Shown here: positions 25,170-32,663 of the stretch, piece by piece
Position numbering within the stretch: the stretch's first letter is position 1
Layout of the letters: each line of letters opens with the position of its first letter
Assembly: GCA_016787485.1 (NCBI GenBank)
Contig: JAEUUL010000026.1
Span: 1-64,000 of the forward strand
Length of the DNA stretch: 64,000 nt
Source of the DNA: Bacteroidota bacterium
GTDB lineage: Bacteria > Bacteroidota > Bacteroidia > NS11-12g > UBA955
Direction of reading: 5' to 3'
Position numbers and translations under genes: made by a program
Notes under the pieces: generated by a model
The model's database searches: none
What the model saw: the letters and a program-made list of their open reading frames with translations, nothing else
What the model was told of the DNA's origin: nothing

Positions 25170-26243
25170 TTAAAGTTGCCTGTACAATTGCATCAACTGT
25201 GCGGCCAGTCTGCCGGGTTCAAGCTTTTCCAGCAGCGTTTCACGGGCTTTTGCCATCGGCAATGTGTGGTCTGTAAGCTGCAGTTTGAGCATGGCATCCG
25301 CAATCTCCTCCATTTTATTCGGGTGAAAATACAATGCCGCAGGTCCGGCCAATTCCCTGAATACGCCTATGTTGCTTACGGCCATGGGTTTACCGGCTGC
25401 GGCAGCTTCGGCGAGTGGAATGCCAAATCCCTCATACAGGCTGGGGTAAACAAAGGCTTCGCACTGATGAACAAGGTTTTGCAGTATTTCTGTTTCACAA
25501 TCCGTAAACAAATGAATGCGATCCTGCAAACCGGCACTGCGAATCATGTTTCGGCAGGTCTCAAGGGTTTCTCCGGATTTACCGGCGAGAATCAGATCCA
25601 TATCCGTGAGTTTGCGGATGCGGCCGAATGCTTCGATGAGGGCACCCTGGTTTTTACGGCCTGTAAAACTGCTTACATACAGAAAAAACGGACGGGGATG
25701 CACCTGCGGCAACACAGGCCGGGTATAAAACGTCTCAGCCACAGGCTGATAAACCACATGAATTCTGCTGGCAGACACACCGTAAAACTCCTGCAAATCT
25801 GCGGCAGTGGCCTGGCTGGTGGCAATGATACAATCCGCGCGTGTAGCGGCATAGCGGGTTTTAAAATGGTAAATATTGCGGTCCAGTATGGGATAATAAT
25901 CCGGGAAGCGACGAAAAATGACATCGTGAATGGTAACCACGCTGCGAATGTTTTTGCGTGACAATCCCACCGGAATCTCATTGCTCAGACCATGAAAAAC
26001 CGGAATCTGCAGTGCTTGTATATCTCTGGCAATACCCAAACTACGCCATAAAGGTGTAGGACGATTGGGCACATACAAGTGCAGGTTCGGAAACTCCGGA
26101 TCAAACGAAACGGGTTTTGCATTCAGCAGCCAGAATTCATCCTGTTGAAAATGGCGGGCCAACGCATACACCATGCTCCGGCTGTAATTCCCCAGTCCGG
26201 TACTGTTGTGAAAAAAACGTTTCGCGTCGAACCCTATGCGCAT
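25170..26243 (-). CDS. GT4-type glycosyltransferase
   Basis: A 357-residue GT-B fold retaining glycosyltransferase. Acceptor-side N-terminus MRIGFDAKRFFHNSTGLGNYSRSMV. The donor side has FFLYVSSFTGRKNQGALIEAFGRI, DMDLILAGKSGE and the E-x7-E signature EGFGIPLAEAAAAGKP. Start at ATG 26243 shares one base with the dapD stop (TGATG), so translation is coupled; GTG 26246 is a less likely alternative. Probably adds a mannose- or glucose-type sugar to a cell-surface glycan; acceptor unknown. Pairing with dapD may be incidental. Confidence 0.9.
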   Translation of the reverse strand: MRIGFDAKRFFHNSTGLGNYSRSMVYALARHFQQDEFWLLNAKPVSFDPEFPNLHLYVPNRPTPLWRSLGIARDIQALQIPVFHGLSNEIPVGLSRKNIRSVVTIHDVIFRRFPDYYPILDRNIYHFKTRYAATRADCIIATSQATAADLQEFYGVSASRIHVVYQPVAETFYTRPVLPQVHPRPFFLYVSSFTGRKNQGALIEAFGRIRKLTDMDLILAGKSGETLETCRNMIRSAGLQDRIHLFTDCETEILQNLVHQCEAFVYPSLYEGFGIPLAEAAAAGKPMAVSNIGVFRELAGPAALYFHPNKMEEIADAMLKLQLTDHTLPMAKARETLLEKLEPGRLAAQLMQLYRQL

Positions 26244-27055
26244 CACACGGCTACATTGTACTCCCGCAGTGCTTCATTCAGAGAGGTCTTGGTGTCCGTG
26301 CTTTCCTTGCGCTGCCCGATGATAAGGGCACAAGGCACATAAAAATCACCACCGGCGAAGGTCTTTTTCATACTGCCCGGAATGACCACACTGCGCGGAG
26401 GAATAATCCCTCTGGGCAATTCCTCTCCGGTTTGTGCATCCATAATCTTAGTACTCATGGTAAGGGTTACACCGGCACCCAGCACAGCCTGGCTGCCCAC
26501 CCGCACTCCTTCTACCACAATGCAGCGTGAACCTACGAAACAATCGTCTTCAATAATAACGGGTGCTGCCTGTACCGGCTCGAGAACACCCCCTATGCCC
26601 ACACCGCCACTCAGATGCACATTTTTTCCGATTTGCGCACAACTGCCCACTGTAGCCCAGGTGTCTACCATGGTTCCACTGTCCACATAGGCTCCAATAT
26701 TCACGTATGAAGGCATAAGGATAACCCCGGGAGCCACAAATGCACCATAGCGGGCAACGGCATGGGGAACCACACGTATGCCCAGTTCCTTATACCCGGT
26801 TTTCAATTTCATTTTATCGTAAAATTCCATGGGGCCGGCATGCAGGGTTTCCATCTGCCTGGTGGGGAAATACATGATTACGGCTTGCTTTACCCATTCA
26901 TTTACCTGCCAGCCACCATCAACCGGTTCTGCCGTTCGCAAGCGGCCCTTGTCCAGTTCTTCGATGACCCACCCGATGGCAGAAAGGGTCTCTGCATCAT
27001 TCAACAATTCCCGGTTTTGCCAGGCATTCTGTATCAATTCTCTAACTTTTTGCAT
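26243..27055 (-). CDS. dapD: 2,3,4,5-tetrahydropyridine-2,6-dicarboxylate N-succinyltransferase
   Basis: Cytosolic trimeric enzyme of the succinylase route to meso-diaminopimelate and lysine; transfers succinyl from succinyl-CoA. 270 residues with start at ATG 27055 (MQKVRELIQNAWQNRELL); a longer frame to 27103 is not supported. The left-handed beta-helix repeats are clear: ARYGAFVAPGVILMPSYVNIGAYVDSGTMVDTWATVGSCAQIGKNVHLSGGVGIGGVLEP (about 100-160), then IIEDDCFVGSRCIVVEGVRVGSQAVLGAGVTL. The C-terminal strand region has PPRSVVIPGSMKKTF. Divergent from the peptidase gene across 49 nt. Confidence 0.95.
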   Translation of the reverse strand: MQKVRELIQNAWQNRELLNDAETLSAIGWVIEELDKGRLRTAEPVDGGWQVNEWVKQAVIMYFPTRQMETLHAGPMEFYDKMKLKTGYKELGIRVVPHAVARYGAFVAPGVILMPSYVNIGAYVDSGTMVDTWATVGSCAQIGKNVHLSGGVGIGGVLEPVQAAPVIIEDDCFVGSRCIVVEGVRVGSQAVLGAGVTLTMSTKIMDAQTGEELPRGIIPPRSVVIPGSMKKTFAGGDFYVPCALIIGQRKESTDTKTSLNEALREYNVAV

Positions 27056-27104
27056 TGCTTTGAAATTGGAAGCAAATTTGCATCCCCAAACCGGTAAACC
27101 CAAA

Positions 27105-29237
27105 ATGAATTATTTACGCCATAGTTTGATAGCACTCGCGGTATTCGCAAGCCTATCCTTATCAGCGCAGGATAAATTCCTGACCATAGAGGAATGTTTC
27201 AACCCCAAAATGGCCCCCGGCGGGCTGCGGGGTGTATCATGGATACCGAATTCTCACAAATTCACCCAGGTAAAAGGCAAGGCATTGGTAAGTACGGACC
27301 CCTACAGCAAGCGACAGGATACCATAATGACCCAGGACCGTCTGATTGCCCTGGTAAAAGCTGAAGGCGGGGAACTGGAAGGAATGCCCATGATTACCTG
27401 GAAAGATGAATTCACTTTTTGGTTTACCAGCAAGAATCAGCTGTGGACGTACAACACGGTGGAAGGCACATTGGTAGCCAAACGCCGGTTTGGTGAAAAT
27501 CCCGATGCGCTGGAAGTCGCCTCAAAGTCGCTGAATATAGCCACGGTAGAAGCGTATAACATTCAGGTACACACTGCAGGCGGCAGCCGCAAAATCACCT
27601 ACGACGGTGAAGACGGACTTACTTACGGACAATCGGTTCATCAAAACGAGTTTGGCATCTCCAAAGGACTATTCTGGAGCACGGAAGGCCACAAACTCGC
27701 ATTTTACCGCATGGATGAACGCCGGGTTACAAAAGTGCCGCTGATGGACATCACCACCCGTCCATCACATGAAACCAAATTCCGATATCCTCTGGCTGGC
27801 GACAGTAGTCATACTGTTACAGTTGGGGTATACAACACACTCACTGAAGAAACCATCTATCTGAAAACCGAAGGGCCCTACGACCAATATCTGACGAATA
27901 TCACCTGGAGTCCGGATGACCAGTACATCTATATCGCCTGGCTGAACCGCGACCAGAACCATATGCAACTGCGCCGCTACCGCGCACAGGACGGTGAACT
28001 GGACAAAATTCTCTTTGAAGAGAAGCATGAAAAGTATGTAGAACCAGAGCACGGTCCCATTTTCCTGCCGGAAAGCAATACACAGTTTTTGTGGTTCAGT
28101 GAACGGGACGGATTCAATCATTTGTACCTGTACAAAGACAACAAAAATCTGACCCCTGTAACCGCTGGTAACTGGGAAGTAACCGATTTCCTGGGTTTTG
28201 ACAAAAGTGGTGAAGGCTTCTATTTCGAAGGCACACGCGAAAGTCCGCTGGAAAGACAGGTTTATTACATTAAGGTGAAGGAGAAAGATGGCAAAGCGAA
28301 GAAAATCACCACCGGCAGCGGCACACATAAGGTATTGTTAAACACAAGCGCAGGCTTGTATATGGACATTCTCAGCAGCCGCAAAGAACCCCGGAAATAC
28401 ACGGTGTATAAACTTGACGGCACACTCATCAACGAAGTGTACAAGGCAGCCAACCCACTGGAAGAGTACAAACTGGGCGAAGTAAAAATAGAACCTATTC
28501 TGGTGGATGGTGTGGCATTGTATTCCCGCACTTTCCTGCCGCCGGATTTCAGTGCGGACAAAAAGTATCCTGTTGTGGTATATGTATATGGTGGCCCTCA
28601 TGCACAAATGGTAACAGAATCATGGCTGGGGGGCGGAAGTTTGTGGATGCACTACATGGCTCAGAACGGGTATGTGGTATTTACCGTAGACAACCGTGGC
28701 TCGGCAGCCCGCGGTCTCAATTTTGAAAACGCAACCCACCGGCAGTTGGGTACTCTGGAAATGCAGGACCAGCTTGCAGCGCTTGCCTATCTGAAACGCA
28801 TGCCCTGGGTGGACAGTAACCGGATCGGTGTGCACGGCTGGAGTTTTGGCGGATTTATGACCACCAGCCTCATGACCCGCAAACCCGGTACTTTTAAAGT
28901 AGGCGTGGCTGGCGGACCAGTGATTGACTGGAAGTTTTACGAAATCATGTATACAGAAAGGTACATGGACAGGCCACAGGACAACAAGGAAGGATATGAC
29001 AAGGCCAACCTGCTGAACTATGCAGACAAACTCGAAGGCCGGCTGCTGATGATTCACGGCATGGATGACAATGTGGTCATCTGGCAACACAGCCTGTTAT
29101 ATATCAAGGCCATGGTAAAGGCCATGAATGCCAACCTGGATTATTTTGTCTACCCCGGCCACAAGCACAATGTGGTCGGTCCGGACCGCGCCCATTTGTA
29201 TAAAAAAGTATGTCAGTACTTTTTCGATTATCTCTGA
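27105..29237 (+). CDS. DPP-IV-type S9 peptidase
   Basis: A 710-residue exported serine peptidase that removes dipeptides from N-termini. Start at ATG 27105 gives signal peptide MNYLRHSLIALAVFASLSLSAQ; the frame extends upstream only as a shadow. Residues about 70-460 form the DPP-IV N-terminal beta-propeller, and about 480-710 the alpha/beta-hydrolase domain. Catalytic triad visible: GWSFGGF with S580, HGMDDNVV with D654/D655, and PGHKHNVV with H688. Likely periplasmic, in peptide use. The next gene starts 4 nt after its stop, so the two are probably one operon. Confidence 0.93.
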   Translation: MNYLRHSLIALAVFASLSLSAQDKFLTIEECFNPKMAPGGLRGVSWIPNSHKFTQVKGKALVSTDPYSKRQDTIMTQDRLIALVKAEGGELEGMPMITWKDEFTFWFTSKNQLWTYNTVEGTLVAKRRFGENPDALEVASKSLNIATVEAYNIQVHTAGGSRKITYDGEDGLTYGQSVHQNEFGISKGLFWSTEGHKLAFYRMDERRVTKVPLMDITTRPSHETKFRYPLAGDSSHTVTVGVYNTLTEETIYLKTEGPYDQYLTNITWSPDDQYIYIAWLNRDQNHMQLRRYRAQDGELDKILFEEKHEKYVEPEHGPIFLPESNTQFLWFSERDGFNHLYLYKDNKNLTPVTAGNWEVTDFLGFDKSGEGFYFEGTRESPLERQVYYIKVKEKDGKAKKITTGSGTHKVLLNTSAGLYMDILSSRKEPRKYTVYKLDGTLINEVYKAANPLEEYKLGEVKIEPILVDGVALYSRTFLPPDFSADKKYPVVVYVYGGPHAQMVTESWLGGGSLWMHYMAQNGYVVFTVDNRGSAARGLNFENATHRQLGTLEMQDQLAALAYLKRMPWVDSNRIGVHGWSFGGFMTTSLMTRKPGTFKVGVAGGPVIDWKFYEIMYTERYMDRPQDNKEGYDKANLLNYADKLEGRLLMIHGMDDNVVIWQHSLLYIKAMVKAMNANLDYFVYPGHKHNVVGPDRAHLYKKVCQYFFDYL

Positions 29238-29241
29238 GTTG

Positions 29242-30090
29242 ATGGAGGTAAAAATCATTGAATGTCCGCGGGATGCCATGCAGGGCATAGCCCATAACAT
29301 CCCCACAGAAAGGAAAATCGAATTTCTGCGTGCATTGCTGGCATGCGGCTTTCATACGCTGGACTGCGGCAGTTTTGTCAATCCGGCCGTGGTGCCACAA
29401 ATGGCCGATACCGCCGAAGTGCTGGAAGCCATTGGTCCGCTGCGGGGAAACACCCAACTCCTGGTGATTGTGGGCAATGAAAGAGGGGCTGAAACGGCTG
29501 CGGCCGTGGAATCCATAGGGTATATCGGTTTTCCATTTTCGGTGAATGACACCTTCCAGCAGCGCAACACCAAAGCCGGCCGAGACGAGGCCTTTGAACG
29601 GCTGAAATCCATTCACCGCATAGCGGCTGATGCGGGCAAAGAAACGGTAGCCTATATCAGCATGGCGTTTGGCAACCCCTACGGCGACCCCTATGACCGT
29701 GATGAAGTGGTATTGTGGGCCAACCGCATCGCTGCCCTGGGCATCAAAACCATCAGTTTGTCTGATACCGTGGGCTCTGCCCGGGTGGAAGATGTACAGT
29801 TTCTGTACGATCATCTGATCAACCGGCACATTGGGGTAGAATTTGGTGCGCATTTCCACTCCATCCCCGGACGCTGGATGCCCAAAATAGCCGCTGCCTA
29901 CCATGCAGGCTGCAGGCGGTTCGACGGGGCCATCCTGGGCTATGGGGGCTGCCCTATGGCGGCCGATACCCTCACCGGAAATATTCCTACCGAAGGGCTG
30001 CTGAGCTGGCTGGGCGAGAAAACGGATACCGGGATTGACAAAGCTGCGTTTGCAAAAGCGATGGCCATGGCACCTGAAATTTATGGATAA
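29242..30090 (+). CDS. Hydroxymethylglutaryl-CoA lyase
   Basis: A 282-residue TIM-barrel enzyme that splits HMG-CoA into acetyl-CoA and acetoacetate, last step of leucine breakdown. Start at ATG 29242 (MEVKIIECPRDAMQG). R10-D11 match the conserved R-D of the active site, SLSDTVG (173-179) is typical, H204/H206 in GAHFHSIPG are the metal ligands and C237 in GYGGCPMA is the flexible-loop catalytic Cys, followed by the TGNIPTE signature. Coupled to the upstream peptidase gene, which suggests joint use in amino-acid breakdown; no other leucine-degradation gene is in the window. Confidence 0.92.
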   Translation: MEVKIIECPRDAMQGIAHNIPTERKIEFLRALLACGFHTLDCGSFVNPAVVPQMADTAEVLEAIGPLRGNTQLLVIVGNERGAETAAAVESIGYIGFPFSVNDTFQQRNTKAGRDEAFERLKSIHRIAADAGKETVAYISMAFGNPYGDPYDRDEVVLWANRIAALGIKTISLSDTVGSARVEDVQFLYDHLINRHIGVEFGAHFHSIPGRWMPKIAAAYHAGCRRFDGAILGYGGCPMAADTLTGNIPTEGLLSWLGEKTDTGIDKAAFAKAMAMAPEIYG

Positions 30091-30147
30091 TCAATCATTG
30101 TGACATGGGGTATTGCGAATACGGAATTCACTTACCACATTTGTATC

Positions 30148-30312
30148 ATGGCCAAACTTCCAAAATTCGAAGTAACCAAACGCGCCAACGGTGAGTTTCA
30201 ATTTAATCTGACTGCATCCAATGGCGAGACCATCCTGAGCAGTGAAGGCTACAAAGCCAAAGACAGCTGCCTGAACGGGATTGAAAGCGTGCGCAAAAAC
30301 AGCCACTTTTAA
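30148..30312 (+). CDS. Truncated YegP/DUF1508 protein (single repeat)
   Basis: A 54-residue protein made of one DUF1508 module (KFEVTKRANGEFQFNLTASNGETILSSEGYKAKDSCLNGIESVRKN) and then a short SHF end. It is a near copy of the first half of the gene at 31622: 8 mostly synonymous differences in the first 66 nt, then 92 identical nt, then loss of similarity. Eight bases present in the full copy after the shared block are absent here, which shifts the frame into TAA. It could be functional, since single-module YegP proteins exist, or be a decaying duplicate. Confidence 0.65.
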   Translation: MAKLPKFEVTKRANGEFQFNLTASNGETILSSEGYKAKDSCLNGIESVRKNSHF

Positions 30313-30366
30313 TACAAATTTGGTAATTTTGAATTATAAAAAGCATTCACTAAGGAAAAGTTCACT

Positions 30367-31089
30367 TTATTTTGACGACGGACAAGGTTTAAATGGTTTT
30401 ACATAATGGTTCACCAATTGAAAATCCCACAAATCACCAAATCCGGGGAGAGACCTGTATCTTATTATCCCAACATTTTTAGCCCAATATGTTTCTGACC
30501 AGTTTTCAATTCCATCAGGAAACTGGCTATCCGGATTTGTGCGTATCACAATCACATCCGTATACTTTTTGCCGTTGATGGTTGTATCCTGAATGTAACG
30601 GCCTCCTTTAACTGCATTATAATAAGGGTATATAAAATATGGATGTTCTACCCCCATTGGGTTTGCGCGGGAACGGGTAATCCACCAATGGTCGTTAAGC
30701 GGCTTATGCCACCTATCATCCAGATACGCACCTGCAATGGCGTGCTCCCAAATGGGTTTATGGTTAAAATCGTCCGGGTTGCGTGCCTGGTGTACAAAAA
30801 AGCAGTATTCCGTTTTCAATTTCCACCACTCGTTGCTGTCTGAGGGGGTGCTGTAATGGAATGAGACACAATCTATGGTATCGCGGTGACCCGGCTTACT
30901 GCCTCCCACTTTTTTGTTTTCATACACCCACCAACTACCGGAATCAAAGGCCCAATATAACTTGCAAACGCTGTCTATGGGCAGATAGCCCAAATCCACA
31001 GGGGGTGTTTTGTGGGGGGTTGGTTTCCGGCAGGCTGCAAGAAACAACAGAAACATTGCCAGAGTAAAACAAACATTGTGTAACCGCAT
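30367..31089 (-). CDS. Hypothetical lipoprotein
   Basis: A 240-residue lipoprotein: signal peptide ending FLLFLAAC (C20), then RKPTPHK. The mature part is Trp/Tyr-rich (YWAFDSGSWWVYENKK, NDHWWITRSRANPMG, NWSETYWAKNVGIIRY) and probably all-beta. The KYTDVIVIRTN and GIIRYRSLPGFGD strands recall DUF-type Bacteroidota lipoproteins in which a 'YWA-x-VGI-I' segment ends a beta-clam domain, but I cannot name the family. It lies between the two yegP copies on the opposite strand, so the duplication may have spanned or been split by this gene. Confidence 0.75.
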   Translation of the reverse strand: MRLHNVCFTLAMFLLFLAACRKPTPHKTPPVDLGYLPIDSVCKLYWAFDSGSWWVYENKKVGGSKPGHRDTIDCVSFHYSTPSDSNEWWKLKTEYCFFVHQARNPDDFNHKPIWEHAIAGAYLDDRWHKPLNDHWWITRSRANPMGVEHPYFIYPYYNAVKGGRYIQDTTINGKKYTDVIVIRTNPDSQFPDGIENWSETYWAKNVGIIRYRSLPGFGDLWDFQLVNHYVKPFKPCPSSK

Positions 31090-31621
31090 ATAACAAAGTT
31101 TAAGAAATTTCTGATAAATTCAAATAACACAGGTAAATTATGATAAAAATCTTTTTGTAATTCACACATTCAGTACCCATATTCCATTCATATCCAATCA
31201 TTATCAAAGAAATCTCTAACTGCATCCCTCAATTCAGAGTCAAATTCTGAAATATGATTTAAATCGGTTATTCACATTTTGTTATTATGCTTTTGATTCC
31301 AAAATATGAATCATTCAGTCAACTCTATTCTATCAACTTTGTGCAAAAGATGGCTAGTGCAAAACCTTCAATCAAAGATAATTAAGCAATTACCTATTGA
31401 GCTATTTATTGTCCGACTCATTCATGCTATTGCCCCTATATGAAAAATGCAAATGGAAAAACCTGTATAATCCGTATAGACAATTTTGGGAAATTGTGGA
31501 TATTTGTGCAGAGTTCCCGCAAGTGATGAAGTTCTTTTTTCAATGATGAACATAAAGCCAACGAAGACTCAGTAAGTAAAACTCCTATCAAAATTCAACA
31601 AATAGTAAATTATTATCCATC
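31090..31621. other. AT-rich intergenic region without recognised gene
   Basis: A divergent spacer between the lipoprotein gene (minus) and full-length yegP (plus), clearly AT-richer than the surrounding genes. No frame of useful length. A near-match to the -7 consensus (AAACTTTG, 31095-31102, minus) precedes the lipoprotein gene. No RNA gene recognised. Confidence 0.5.
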
Positions 31622-31960
31622 ATGGCCAAACATCCAAAATTCGAAGTAACCAAACGCACCAATGGCGAATTTCAGTTCAATCTGACCGCATCCAATGGCG
31701 AGACCATCCTGAGCAGTGAAGGCTACAAAGCCAAAGACAGCTGCCTGAACGGGATTGAAAGCGTGCGCAAAAACAGCCAGGACAGCACTTTGTTCGAGAA
31801 AAAGGAATCGGCAAATGGCAAATTCTACTTCAACCTGAAAGCAACCAACGGACAGATTATCGGCACCAGCCAGATGTATGCCAGCGCCGCCAGCCGGGAC
31901 AATGGTTGCGAATCGGTGGCTAAAAATGCCGCAGACGCTGAAGTAGAAGACAATTCCTGA
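31622..31960 (+). CDS. YegP-family protein with two DUF1508 repeats
   Basis: A 112-residue cytosolic protein with two tandem DUF1508 modules: about 4-50 (KFEVTKRTNGEFQFNLTASNGETILSSEGYKAKDSCLNGIESVRKN) and about 56-103 (LFEKKESANGKFYFNLKATNGQIIGTSQMYASAASRDNGCESVAKN). This is the full-length YegP layout, with an acidic tail EVEDNS. The family is thought to have a role in stress but its biochemistry is unknown. Compare the truncated copy at 30148. Confidence 0.93.
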   Translation: MAKHPKFEVTKRTNGEFQFNLTASNGETILSSEGYKAKDSCLNGIESVRKNSQDSTLFEKKESANGKFYFNLKATNGQIIGTSQMYASAASRDNGCESVAKNAADAEVEDNS

Positions 31961-32012
31961 GCTGATTTCTCCAAAAAAATAAAATCATCCTGAATGGGGT
32001 GAATATCCTTTT

Positions 32013-32663
32013 ATGCCCCTGCTGGAAATAGCCGTATTCTCTGAATATGCCGCCATGCTGGCCGCAAGTTCCGGGGCGCACCGGCTGGAATTGTGCAACG
32101 ACTATTCCACCGGTGGTGTGAGCATGCCGGCCGACACCCTGCGCAGGCTGAGAACCCTGCTTCCCCTGCCCTGCTTTGTGATGGTGAGACCCCGCCCCGG
32201 AGATTTTGTATACACAGAATCGGAAATCCGAACCATGGAGACATATATCAAAGAGGTGCGGGACTTGAGATATGAGGGTTTTGTGTTCGGCTGCCTTACA
32301 CCAAAGGGAGAAACCGATACGGATGCCACAGCCAGACTCATCCAGGCGGCTGGCGGTTTGCAATGCACCTTTCACCGGGCTTTTGACGAATGCCCGGATC
32401 CGGGTACAGCTCTGGAAGTTCTGAAAGACCTTGGGATTGCCCGCATTCTTACGGCCCGTTCGGCGGACTGGCTGCGCCTGCGTGACCACAGCGGCGGAAA
32501 GCCCCTCATCCTGCCGGGTGGCGGACTGCGCAGCAACAATATGAAGCCCTGGGTGGAAGCCGGATTTCCGGAATTCCATTCTTCTGCCATTCTTTCACCT
32601 GCAGCTCCGGACTTTTTGCCGGATTCCGACGAAATTCGCCGCATGCTGGCATTGTGTGTATGA
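32013..32663 (+). CDS. cutC: CutC-family protein
   Basis: A 216-residue TIM-barrel protein of the CutC family (named for copper homeostasis, though that role is doubted and no activity is proven). Motifs: SGAHRLELCNDYSTGGVSMP, CFVMVRPRPGDFVYTESEI, FVFGCLTPKGETD, CTFHRAFDECPDP, RILTARS and ILPGGGLRSNN. About 20-30 residues shorter than typical CutC; the missing part is the helix after RILTARS. Its stop overlaps the GH2 start (ATGA at 32660-32663). In Bacteroidota, CutC genes often sit beside glycosylasparaginase and beta-mannosidase genes, as here, which hints at a link to glycan use. Confidence 0.92.
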   Translation: MPLLEIAVFSEYAAMLAASSGAHRLELCNDYSTGGVSMPADTLRRLRTLLPLPCFVMVRPRPGDFVYTESEIRTMETYIKEVRDLRYEGFVFGCLTPKGETDTDATARLIQAAGGLQCTFHRAFDECPDPGTALEVLKDLGIARILTARSADWLRLRDHSGGKPLILPGGGLRSNNMKPWVEAGFPEFHSSAILSPAAPDFLPDSDEIRRMLALCV

